Source of the DNA: Burkholderiales bacterium UBA4657
GTDB lineage: Bacteria; Pseudomonadota; Gammaproteobacteria; Burkholderiales; Burkholderiaceae_E
Direction: 5' to 3'
Assembly: GCA_002405475.1 (NCBI GenBank)
Contig: DHLX01000011.1
Location: 1-37,805, forward strand
Length of the DNA stretch: 37,805 bases
Positions 15,772 to 24,045 of the stretch are shown piece by piece. Under the pieces are notes generated by a model, which worked only from the letters and a program-made list of their open reading frames with translations, had not been told where the DNA came from and ran no database searches. Position numbers and translations under genes: made by a program. Positions within the stretch are counted from its first letter, which is position 1. The number at the start of each line of letters is the position of its first letter.

Positions 15772-18720
15772 ATGCAAACCCAGCAGAAAATCATTCCACT
15801 CAGCACAAACCATACACCTGTAGAACGGCGTGCACTTTTTGATATAGCCTCAGCGCAACTGCCCTTGACGCTAGGCATACTCGACTGGATACCGATTCCG
15901 GTCGCCTATGTTGATGTGTTGGGAGTGCTGCAGGCTTGTAATGAGCCATTTTCAAGTGTTTTGAAGCAACCGCGTGATACTTTGCTCAAGCGCAATCTTT
16001 ATGATTGCATAGGCTACTGGCCTTCTAGTCAGATTGAGCTGGTCCGAAGCGCCTTGCAACAGGCTTATACAGGCCAGGAATCCGTATTCGCTATAGATAA
16101 TGAATACCAGGTCAGGTGCCAGCCGCAGTGCGATGATGGTGGCGTGATAAAGGGCTGTTTGATTATTGCCCTCTCCATGGCTCAGCCACCCTCAGAAAAT
16201 CAGGAAAATTTTATTGATCCTCGCCATTCGCATCAAATTAAATTTACTCAAACTGACAGCTCAGCTGACGTGCTGGATCAGGTTCGCGGGTTTGCAGACA
16301 ATATTCCAGAGCCTTTGGCCTATGTTGATGCCGATGGCAGATTTGGATTTGTCAACCGGGCATTTGCTCAATTGGTTTCAAGAACGCAATTATCAATTGT
16401 CAATCAACCTTTAGAAGAGTTTCAAAAACACGTACAGATCAGTGATATCAAACATCAATTTGAGCGTGCACAAAGTTATGAATCTTTGATCGAAGAAAGA
16501 TTGCTGCATCTGCCTGATCAAACCCAACGCTGGATAGAAATGCGCTGGCTTCTTGATCGTGCAGAGGGGCCCGACTCACGTATTCGTGGCGCTTATCTGA
16601 TTTGCTCTGACATCACAGAAAACCGGGAAGCCAGAGCTGCGTATGAAAAAAATCTGGAAGAAACTGAACGGACGCTCAACTCAATTGATACCCCAGTAGC
16701 GATCGTTGATTCTGATATGCGCTTCAGTTTTGCCAATAAAAGCATGCTTGACTGGTACCAGTTATCACGTGAGCAATTTTTAGGTAAATCTGTACGCGAG
16801 ATCATAGGAAAAAAGTACTATGAACAGTCATGGCCGTATATTCAAAAAGCATTGAACGGCGACGAAATTTCATTCATGCGCGAGTTTCGTTTTCCGGACG
16901 AAAGTACACGGTGGGTACGGATTCGATATGTTCCCAAGCGCGATCAAAATGGAAACAATAACGGTTTTTATGTCGTGGTTTTCGATATCCATGATCTGAA
17001 AACCCAGCAACGGATCTTGCAACAGAAGCAGGAGGAGTTGCGACGTACCAGTTGGCTGCTATCCTCGCATCTTGATAACTCCCCCCTAGCTGCTCTTGAA
17101 CTTGATGCTGAACTTTTTATTCGTCGCTGGTCTGATCAAGCCGAAAAACTGTTTGGTTGGCAACGTACTCATGTGATGGGGCGTAGTATTTGGCAGCTGA
17201 ACCTGATTGGCCCTGATGAACCTGATACATTGTCCAGATCACTGGCAATGGTTATGGCAGTCAAGCCACAAAAAATTTCTTCGCTGATTCAAGTCACGCG
17301 GCAGGATGGCTCTAAACTTTGGTGCGAATGGTATCTATCTGCTTTGCTTGATGAGCGTGGTGAATTACTGTCAATTTTTGCGCTGGTGCATGATGTCCAT
17401 CAACGTATCCAGGCCGAGGCTACACTCCAGCAGTTAGCAGCCTTTGATGCTCTGACCAGCCTACCTAATCGTTCGAGTTTGCAATTTGAACTGACCCAAG
17501 CACTAGATCGTGCTCAACGTAATAATACTGGCGTTGCTGCATTGTTTATTGACCTTGACCATTTCAAGAATGTAAACGATACATTAGGGCATCGGATTGG
17601 AGATCAACTGCTCTTATCTGTAGCTCGGATCCTGAAATCATGCGTCAGAAAGCGAGATATTGTTTCTCGTATGGGCGGTGATGAGTTCATGATCATCATT
17701 GAAGATGCCAAGATACGTAGCGCGGCACAGCACGTAGCTCACAAACTGCTGACTACCTTAAATCAATTGATACCGGTTGAGGATCATATGTTGACGGTAA
17801 CCGCGAGCGTCGGTATTGCAATTTATCCTGACCATGGCTCAGATGCCAATACCTTACTGAAAAATTCAGACGTAGCAATGTACCATGCCAAAGAGTGTGG
17901 CAAAGGTCGATTTGAATTTTATACTGAAGAATTAGCGCGTCAGCGTGAGGAACAGGCTCTGATTGAGTATTCTCTCCGCGAGGCAATTCATGACGATCAG
18001 TTGAATTTGTTTTATCAGCCTCGAGTCTCTTGTAAAAACGGTGACATTGATGGTGCTGAAGTTTTATTACGCTGGAATCACCCTGAACTAGGGGATGTGG
18101 CGCCAAAAAAATTCATTCGGGTTGCAGAAGAAACCGGGATTATTTTTGAGCTAGGTATGTGGGTTTTTCGAAATGCCTGTATACAACTACATCAGTGGCA
18201 AAGAAAAAAAATGCCCATCAAATGCCTCTCGGTTAATTTTTCGGCGCGTCAATTAATCATGAATGACCTGGCTGAGCGCGTTGGTGCCATACTCACTGAA
18301 ACGGGTTGTGATGCTCGCTTGATAGAAATTGAAATCACCGAAACATCTATGCTGTTTGATCTGGCAGCGATAAAACGGGTTGTTTCGTCCTTAAAAAGAT
18401 TGGGGGTGAGAATTGCCATAGATGATTTTGGCACTGGTTTTTCCAGTTTGTCTCATCTTCAACAACTCGATATTGATGCTCTTAAAATAGACCAGAGTTT
18501 TGTTCGTGATTTGCTACAAGATAGCGGGGATGCGGCGATTACACGCACCGTGATCAGTCTTGGGCGTGGACTTGGTTTGAAAGTAATTGCAGAAGGCGTT
18601 GAAAATCAAGAGCAATTGGCTTTCTTGCAGCGTTACGACTGTGACTTTTACCAGGGCTTTCATTTCAGTCCGGCTGTACCCGCCGATCAGTTTGAGGCCT
18701 TGTTGGCAAACAGCCGCTGA
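15772..18720 (+). CDS. four-PAS GGDEF-EAL c-di-GMP enzyme
   Basis: A 982-residue protein with no membrane segment, so probably cytosolic. Four PAS-like regions lie at about 37-140, 167-285, 295-410 and 425-545, each with a sensory-strand pattern such as PLAYVDADGRFGFVNRAF. A diguanylate cyclase domain follows, with intact RMGGDEF (GGDEF 635-639) and an inhibitory RxxD site (RKRD 626-629). The EAL domain has EVLLRW (Glu763), VNFSARQL, ITETSM, DDFGTGFSS (Asp884, Asp885), ALKIDQSFV and EGVEN, so the phosphodiesterase residues also look complete. Both activities are therefore possible; which dominates cannot be told. It starts 21 bp after ppsR. Its codon choice looks more AT-rich than the neighbours, by eye only. 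The 3' end overlaps the convergent methyltransferase gene by 34 bp. Confidence 0.93.
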   Translation: MQTQQKIIPLSTNHTPVERRALFDIASAQLPLTLGILDWIPIPVAYVDVLGVLQACNEPFSSVLKQPRDTLLKRNLYDCIGYWPSSQIELVRSALQQAYTGQESVFAIDNEYQVRCQPQCDDGGVIKGCLIIALSMAQPPSENQENFIDPRHSHQIKFTQTDSSADVLDQVRGFADNIPEPLAYVDADGRFGFVNRAFAQLVSRTQLSIVNQPLEEFQKHVQISDIKHQFERAQSYESLIEERLLHLPDQTQRWIEMRWLLDRAEGPDSRIRGAYLICSDITENREARAAYEKNLEETERTLNSIDTPVAIVDSDMRFSFANKSMLDWYQLSREQFLGKSVREIIGKKYYEQSWPYIQKALNGDEISFMREFRFPDESTRWVRIRYVPKRDQNGNNNGFYVVVFDIHDLKTQQRILQQKQEELRRTSWLLSSHLDNSPLAALELDAELFIRRWSDQAEKLFGWQRTHVMGRSIWQLNLIGPDEPDTLSRSLAMVMAVKPQKISSLIQVTRQDGSKLWCEWYLSALLDERGELLSIFALVHDVHQRIQAEATLQQLAAFDALTSLPNRSSLQFELTQALDRAQRNNTGVAALFIDLDHFKNVNDTLGHRIGDQLLLSVARILKSCVRKRDIVSRMGGDEFMIIIEDAKIRSAAQHVAHKLLTTLNQLIPVEDHMLTVTASVGIAIYPDHGSDANTLLKNSDVAMYHAKECGKGRFEFYTEELARQREEQALIEYSLREAIHDDQLNLFYQPRVSCKNGDIDGAEVLLRWNHPELGDVAPKKFIRVAEETGIIFELGMWVFRNACIQLHQWQRKKMPIKCLSVNFSARQLIMNDLAERVGAILTETGCDARLIEIEITETSMLFDLAAIKRVVSSLKRLGVRIAIDDFGTGFSSLSHLQQLDIDALKIDQSFVRDLLQDSGDAAITRTVISLGRGLGLKVIAEGVENQEQLAFLQRYDCDFYQGFHFSPAVPADQFEALLANSR

Positions 18721-19493
18721 CGTCGCATTTCAAACAGACTGACAGCCGCAGCTGCGGCCACATTCATTGACTCGATAACTGGCGATTGTGGAATAAAAAC
18801 TCGCGCCTGAACCAGCGACAAGACAGGTTCTGAAAGCCCCTGTCCTTCGTTACCGAATATCCAGGCAATTGGCATACGCAGGTTCATATCAAACAATGAA
18901 TGCTTGGCCTTAACATCGGTAGCAATAGTGGTCGCACTCAAGTCTGGCAGTATTTCAGGCAGCGCCACCCCCTCTGCAATCTTGATGACACACTGCGCAC
19001 CCATGCCTGCACGCAATGTTTTTGGCGCCCAGGCCGAAGCACATCCCTGCCCCAGCCAAGCTTGTTGTACACCTGCCGCAACAGCCGTGCGTAAAATGGT
19101 ACCAACATTACCCGGGTCTTGTACTGCATCCAAGACTACACAATCTTGAACTTGGACGGGCTCAACCGCTTGTAATAGCGGTTCTATAATGCAGCACAAT
19201 GCAGCACCACTTTCAAGGCTGGAAATTTGCTGAAATAAAGTATCTGGCAAAACATTAACCACCGTTTCATCAGGCAACTGGCACAAGGTTGCCTGGATTT
19301 CGATATTGTCCTGACCAGACTCGGACACCCAGGCCGATTGAACTGGCAATTGTCGCTGTAACCACGCTGAGCATAAATGGGCACCTTCGAGTACCGTAAG
19401 ATTATCCTGTTGACGCGCGCGGTTCGAGTTCAATAGTGCACGAAGCTGCTTGAGTTTGGGATTGTCGCGTGACTGTATAAGTTGAATTTTCAT
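18687..19493 (-). CDS. TrmH/SpoU family RNA 2'-O-methyltransferase
   Basis: A 268-residue protein of the SPOUT class with a trefoil knot. The N terminus KIQLIQSRDNPKLKQL is a typical substrate-binding start, and the three motifs of the family are visible: VLDAVQDPGNVGTILRTA, WIFGNEGQGLS and IPQSPVIESMNVAAAAAV. It should methylate a ribose 2'-oxygen in rRNA or tRNA; the target is not predictable here. ATG 19493 is chosen because it overlaps the rnhB stop (ATGA), with ATG 19499 as alternative. It is the last gene of the long minus-strand run, and its end overlaps the GGDEF-EAL gene. Confidence 0.9.
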   Translation of the reverse strand: MKIQLIQSRDNPKLKQLRALLNSNRARQQDNLTVLEGAHLCSAWLQRQLPVQSAWVSESGQDNIEIQATLCQLPDETVVNVLPDTLFQQISSLESGAALCCIIEPLLQAVEPVQVQDCVVLDAVQDPGNVGTILRTAVAAGVQQAWLGQGCASAWAPKTLRAGMGAQCVIKIAEGVALPEILPDLSATTIATDVKAKHSLFDMNLRMPIAWIFGNEGQGLSEPVLSLVQARVFIPQSPVIESMNVAAAAAVSLFEMRRQRLFANKASN

Positions 19494-20110
19494 GTACATA
19501 ACTTTGCAACTGGCGCAAAGCTTTTTCTATGAACTGGTAGTACACCATATTGGCGTATGGCCTGCAAATGCTGAGGCGTAGGGTAGCCTTTATGCTGGGC
19601 AAAGCCGTAATCGGGGTAGCGCTGATCCAGTTCGATTAATGCAGCATCACGGCTAGTTTTAGCTAGTATCGATGCTGCAGAAATGCTAGGCTGGCTGGCA
19701 TCACCACCAATAATGGCCTGCACGGAATACGGTAAATCAGGTAACTGATTACCGTCCACCAGCACCCGGTCTGGTACCAGACTCAACGACATGACTGCGC
19801 GTTTCATTGCCAGCAGGCTTGCCTGCAAAATATTTAGTTGGTCAATTTCTTCTACACTGGCCTCGGCCACTGCCCAGGCCCAGGCTTGCTGTTTAATCTC
19901 CAGTGCCAAGCGCTCTCTTTTTCGAGCGCTTAATTTTTTGGAATCTGCCAGACCTGGGATTGCACGATCTGGGTGCAATATGACTGCGGCAGCCACCACC
20001 GCTCCCGCCAGAGGACCACGTCCAACCTCATCGACACCGCAGACTCGTGCGCCGCTCACTGAAAACAGATCGAGTTGTGTCACTTTGGACGCAATTTCAG
20101 GTTTTTCCAT
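19490..20110 (-). CDS. rnhB: ribonuclease HII
   Basis: A 206-residue enzyme that cuts the RNA strand of RNA-DNA hybrids and removes single ribonucleotides from DNA. The signature CGVDEVGRGPLAG (catalytic Asp27, Glu28), VDGN and SISAASILAKTSRD are all present, along with HKGYPTPQH near the C terminus. The start at 20110 overlaps lpxB by 14 bp, and the end overlaps the methyltransferase start. Placement behind lpxB is usual in proteobacteria. Confidence 0.95.
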   Translation of the reverse strand: MEKPEIASKVTQLDLFSVSGARVCGVDEVGRGPLAGAVVAAAVILHPDRAIPGLADSKKLSARKRERLALEIKQQAWAWAVAEASVEEIDQLNILQASLLAMKRAVMSLSLVPDRVLVDGNQLPDLPYSVQAIIGGDASQPSISAASILAKTSRDAALIELDQRYPDYGFAQHKGYPTPQHLQAIRQYGVLPVHRKSFAPVAKLCT

Positions 20111-21272
20111 GCGTATCTAGCAGATTCAAAATAGCATCAGCGGCCAAACTGGCGGTGGGTCGGCGTAATTGTTCATGCAAGGTTTGCCATTTGTTCTTTA
20201 AGGACTCACGGTAAACCTCGTCATCGAGCGCTTTCAGGCAGGCTAGAGACAAAGCTTCTGGCGTCGCTGCTGCTTGAACAAACTCGGGTACGGCAAATTC
20301 GCGCAGCAAAATATTGGGCAATCCAATCCACGGTAAATACGCCATACGCTTCATCATGTAATAAGTCGGTGCCGCAACACGATAAGCAATGACCATCGGT
20401 TTTTTATACAGGGCACATTCCAGCGTGGCGGTGCCACTGGCGACCAATACTGCATCACTGGCTTCTATCAAACGGTGAGAGCTGATAGCACCTAAGGTGG
20501 GTTTAACGGTAAACCAGTTCAGATGACGCGCATGACACTTATCTAGTAACTCTTCAAAAGATCTTGCTAGTGCATCATCAGACAATGGCACGGCAAACAC
20601 TAGTTGCCTGTCACGTACCTGAAGTTGTTTGGCCGTCTCAATAAATACCGGGCCTAGTCGTTTCATTTCGCCCTGACGTGAACCAGGCATGATGGCCAGC
20701 ACGCGCTGACCTGCGGGTAGTCCTAGCTGCTGGCGCGCCTGCTCAGGGTTAGGCTGCAGCGGGATGCTACTGGCCAAAGGGTGGCCGACATACAGAGCCT
20801 TGACCCCCGCATTTTGATAGATGGCAGGTTCAAACGGAAATAAACACAGCATCAGATCAACCGCTTGCTGTATTTTTTTTATACGCTCACCACGCCAAGC
20901 CCAGATTGACGGGCTGATGAAATGCACTGTCGGTACACCGGCCCGACGTAGCGCCAGTTCCAGCCCTAAGTTAAAGTCGGGAGCATCGCAGCCAACAAAT
21001 AGATCTGGTGGGGTTTGACTCCAGCGTTGTATCAGTTGTTGCCGAATGCTACTTAGTTCACGGTAGTGAATCAGGGCATCCCAGTAGCCATGTACTGCCA
21101 GTTTCTGACTGGGCCAGTCGGCCAGAAAGCCACGCTGTATCATTTGTGTGCCACCGATGCCAAACGACTGTATCAGGGGACGCTGTTGTTGCATGCCATC
21201 CAGCACATAGGCTGCCAATAAATCGCTGGAGGCCTCCCCCGCCACCATGGCGATTTGGGGCGCTGTCTTCAT
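20097..21272 (-). CDS. lpxB: lipid-A-disaccharide synthase
   Basis: A 391-residue glycosyltransferase (family 19) of the inner-membrane face that joins UDP-diacylglucosamine with lipid X to make the lipid A disaccharide. Recognisable stretches are MVAGEASSDLLAA at the N terminus, GIGGTQM, CDAPDFNLGL, FISPSIWAWRGERI, LCLFPFEP, VGHPLA, MPGSRQGE and LVASGTATLE. Length is close to the family norm (about 380). It begins inside the end of lpxA (ATGA, 4 bp overlap), so the two genes are probably translationally coupled. Confidence 0.96.
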   Translation of the reverse strand: MKTAPQIAMVAGEASSDLLAAYVLDGMQQQRPLIQSFGIGGTQMIQRGFLADWPSQKLAVHGYWDALIHYRELSSIRQQLIQRWSQTPPDLFVGCDAPDFNLGLELALRRAGVPTVHFISPSIWAWRGERIKKIQQAVDLMLCLFPFEPAIYQNAGVKALYVGHPLASSIPLQPNPEQARQQLGLPAGQRVLAIMPGSRQGEMKRLGPVFIETAKQLQVRDRQLVFAVPLSDDALARSFEELLDKCHARHLNWFTVKPTLGAISSHRLIEASDAVLVASGTATLECALYKKPMVIAYRVAAPTYYMMKRMAYLPWIGLPNILLREFAVPEFVQAAATPEALSLACLKALDDEVYRESLKNKWQTLHEQLRRPTASLAADAILNLLDTHGKT

Positions 21273-22051
21273 CGAATCAGTCCGCGTCCCGGTGTCTGAA
21301 TAAAACTCAGAAAATCTTTCAAGGCCTGAAGTCCACTTTCCTGAACCAGTTGTGTCAATTCAAGCTTGGCTTCTTCGAGCAGCAAACCATCACGATATAG
21401 AATTTTGTAGGCTCTTTTAATGCGGTTGATATCATCGCTAGCAAAGCCTCGGCGTTTCATGCCCTCGGTATTCAGCCCACGCGGCGCAGCCGGGCTACCT
21501 TCTGCCATGACAAAAGGCGGCACATCTTGTACCAGCTTGGTGCCGACCGCACACATGGCGTGGGCGCCCACGCGGCAAAACTGGTGTATGCCGGTGAATC
21601 CTCCCAGGACAACCCAATCACCTATTTCAACATGACCACCTAATTGAGTGCAATTGGCTATCGTGGTGTGATGTCCCAGGCTGCAATCATGGGCAATATG
21701 GACATAAGCCATGATCCAGTTGTCATCGCCTAGCGTTGTTACTCCCTTGTCTTGTACGGTTCCAGTATTCAGGGTGCAATATTCTCGAATGGTATTACGA
21801 TGACCAATGACCAGCCGCGTCGGTTCACCGGCATACTTTTTGTCCTGCGGTGCTTCACCGATAGAAGAAAAAGGAAAAAAACGATTATCCTCGCCAATAG
21901 AGGTATGACCAGTAACGACGCAGTGTGCACCTATCTGAGTGCGCGCGCCAACCGTGACCTGAGGACCTATGACAGCGTAGGGGCCTACAGTCACGCCTTC
22001 AGCCAGTTCAGCTTGCTTATCCACTAATGCAGTAGGATGAATGGTTGCCAT
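21269..22051 (-). CDS. lpxA: UDP-N-acetylglucosamine acyltransferase
   Basis: A 260-residue left-handed beta-helix enzyme catalysing the first step of lipid A synthesis, transfer of an R-3-hydroxyacyl chain from ACP to UDP-GlcNAc. Hexapeptide repeats run from residue 1 to about 185, and the catalytic region HIAHDC (His118, His121) is intact, with IHQFCRVGAHAM after it. The C-terminal helical part shows GMKRRGFASDDINRIKRAYK, typical of the family. It lies 14 bp after fabZ and overlaps lpxB by 4 bp. Confidence 0.97.
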   Translation of the reverse strand: MATIHPTALVDKQAELAEGVTVGPYAVIGPQVTVGARTQIGAHCVVTGHTSIGEDNRFFPFSSIGEAPQDKKYAGEPTRLVIGHRNTIREYCTLNTGTVQDKGVTTLGDDNWIMAYVHIAHDCSLGHHTTIANCTQLGGHVEIGDWVVLGGFTGIHQFCRVGAHAMCAVGTKLVQDVPPFVMAEGSPAAPRGLNTEGMKRRGFASDDINRIKRAYKILYRDGLLLEEAKLELTQLVQESGLQALKDFLSFIQTPGRGLIR

Positions 22052-22065
22052 CTGTGCAAATTCCT

Positions 22066-22530
22066 TTACGCCACCTGTGCCGGATCAGCGACAGAACGCA
22101 AGGTACACATCAATTCAGCTTCAGTGGCAATTTGTCCCTCTACGGTTGCTTGTGCCGTGTATTTCCAGATGCCACGTGACTGACGTGCAATCTGAACTTC
22201 GAGCACCAACTGATCGCCAGGTACTACCGGACGTTTGAAACGGGCGCTGTCGATACCAACAAAGTAGTACACCGAACTGTCGTCAGGTAATTTCCCCATG
22301 GTCTGAAACGACAAAATGCCAGCTGCTTGCGCCAGAGCTTCCACGATTAAAACACCCGGCATCACCGGATAGTGTGGAAAATGGCCATTGAAAAATGGCT
22401 CATTAATCGATACATTTTTGATGGCGCGTATGTTTTTTCCCGGTTCAATCGCTTCGACACGATCGACTAATAGCATGGGATAACGATGGGGGAGGTGTTT
22501 TAAAATCCCATTGATATCGAGCACCATCAT
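22066..22530 (-). CDS. fabZ: 3-hydroxyacyl-ACP dehydratase FabZ
   Basis: A 154-residue hot-dog fold enzyme that dehydrates 3-hydroxyacyl-ACP in fatty acid synthesis. It competes with LpxA and LpxD for the same hydroxyacyl-ACP pool, which explains its place between their genes. The N terminus LKHLPHRYPMLLVDRV, the catalytic His50 in FNGHFPHYPVMPG and Glu64 in VEALAQAAG are all seen. The start at 22530 overlaps the lpxD stop (ATGA) and has an AAGGA-type site upstream; the next codon is also ATG. Confidence 0.97.
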   Translation of the reverse strand: MMVLDINGILKHLPHRYPMLLVDRVEAIEPGKNIRAIKNVSINEPFFNGHFPHYPVMPGVLIVEALAQAAGILSFQTMGKLPDDSSVYYFVGIDSARFKRPVVPGDQLVLEVQIARQSRGIWKYTAQATVEGQIATEAELMCTLRSVADPAQVA

Positions 22531-23537
22531 TTTTTTCCTTCCTGATCTGTAGTCTCGTTAGTGATTCCCAGTTTTTTTTCCAGTTGTCTGATACGAATAC
22601 GCAGCTCAGCCAACTGACGCACCGTCGCTGCATTATGTTCCCATGACTGATGCGTATCAATCGGGAAATAGCCAGTGTAGCGGCCTGGATTTTTCAGCGA
22701 CTTAGATACCACCGTCGCGCCCGAGATATGTACCTCGTCTGTAATTTCCAGATGGCCGAATATCATAGCTGCACCGCCAATGGTGCAATTCGCGCCAATT
22801 TTTGTGCTTCCGGCAATACCAACACAACCAGCGATCGCAGTGTTATCACCGATACTGACATTGTGAGCTACCTGAATCTGATTATCGAGTTTGACCCCGC
22901 TGGCAATAATGGTGTCATCCAAAGCACCGCGATCTATAGTGGTATTGGCACCAATTTCTACGTCATCACCGATAACAACACGGCCAGTCTGTATAATTTT
23001 CTCCCAGCGCTTGCCGTCAGGAGCAAAACCAAAACCGTCTGCGCCAATTACCGCACCAGAGTGAATAATGCAACGTGCTCCAATGACACACCCCGGATAG
23101 ATACTAACGTTGGCATGTACTACAGTGCCTGCCCCGATTTGCACACGATCACCTATGGCACAATTCGGGCCGATGCTGACTTCGGAGCCCAATATGACTT
23201 CTTTGCCCAGCACTGCGGTAGGATGAATGATTGCCGATGATGGTGACTCTTGTGCTAGTCGCTGAGTGACTTTGGCATAAGCCAGATAGGGATTTTCATG
23301 CAGCCACAGCAACAGTCCTGGCTGTAATTTCTCTGCCTGTTCTGAGATATCAGTTCGCAAAATAACGACACCTGCCCGGGTACTGCTTAGTAAGGACAGA
23401 TATTTTGATGCGGTAATGAATGATAATTCTCTAGGCTTCGCCCTCTCCAGGGGGGCAATGGCGTACACATCAAAATCCGCATCCCTGGATAATCGCCCCC
23501 CTATTTCTCTGACTAATTCACTTAAGCGGTGCGGCAT
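22527..23537 (-). CDS. lpxD: UDP-3-O-acylglucosamine N-acyltransferase
   Basis: A 336-residue enzyme that adds the second hydroxyacyl chain to the glucosamine N in lipid A synthesis. An N-terminal uridine-binding domain (about 1-100) is followed by a left-handed beta-helix of hexapeptide repeats, with the catalytic His in LDNQIQVAHNVSIG, and a C-terminal helix from about residue 300 (ATVRQLAELRIRIRQLEKKL). The motif DGFGFAPDG, typical for LpxD, is present. It starts 1 bp after the skp stop codon. Confidence 0.97.
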   Translation of the reverse strand: MPHRLSELVREIGGRLSRDADFDVYAIAPLERAKPRELSFITASKYLSLLSSTRAGVVILRTDISEQAEKLQPGLLLWLHENPYLAYAKVTQRLAQESPSSAIIHPTAVLGKEVILGSEVSIGPNCAIGDRVQIGAGTVVHANVSIYPGCVIGARCIIHSGAVIGADGFGFAPDGKRWEKIIQTGRVVIGDDVEIGANTTIDRGALDDTIIASGVKLDNQIQVAHNVSIGDNTAIAGCVGIAGSTKIGANCTIGGAAMIFGHLEITDEVHISGATVVSKSLKNPGRYTGYFPIDTHQSWEHNAATVRQLAELRIRIRQLEKKLGITNETTDQEGKK

Positions 23538-23538
23538 A

Positions 23539-24036
23539 TCATTTATTGTTATTCAAAGCCCGTATCACTTTGTCGGTAATATCAATCCGCGAGCTCGCAT
23601 GCACCACATCTTGCAGAATCAAATCAATTTTTTCCGTCTCAGCCAATTGCCTAATGACTCGATTCGCACGTTCTATTAGTGCAGCGTATTCTTCTGAACG
23701 ACGCTGATTCAAATCTTCCCTGAATTCACGCTGCCGCCGTTGTACGTCACGATCCAGATCGGCCAATTCGCGTTGGCGACGATTGCGATCCGATTCCGAT
23801 AATGTGGGCGCATCCTTTTCATAACGTTCGCTCTGGGTCTTTAAGCGTAGGGTTAAATCTTCTATTTCCTTTTGTCGCTTGGCGAATTCATTTTCGAGTT
23901 TTTGTTGCGCAGCCTTGGCCGGAGCTGAATCGCGCAGGATACGTTCGGTGTTGACGACGCCGATTTTCAGATCTTGGGCGAATACACTGTTAGCGCATAG
24001 AGCGAGAACCATGGTAAACAAAAGTTTTTTCATCAT
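23539..24036 (-). CDS. skp: periplasmic chaperone Skp/OmpH family
   Basis: A 165-residue secreted protein with a clear signal peptide (KKLLFTMVLALCANSVFAQ, cleavage near residue 21) and a long charged coiled coil from about 45 to 130 (KLENEFAKRQKEIEDL, DRNRRQRELADLDRDVQRRQ). Skp trimers hold unfolded outer-membrane proteins in the periplasm and hand them to the BAM complex, encoded just upstream. Two ATG codons (24036 and 24033) begin the gene; the GGTGGA before them lies nearer the spacing expected for the second. Confidence 0.92.
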   Translation of the reverse strand: MMKKLLFTMVLALCANSVFAQDLKIGVVNTERILRDSAPAKAAQQKLENEFAKRQKEIEDLTLRLKTQSERYEKDAPTLSESDRNRRQRELADLDRDVQRRQREFREDLNQRRSEEYAALIERANRVIRQLAETEKIDLILQDVVHASSRIDITDKVIRALNNNK

Positions 24037-24045
24037 TCCACCACT

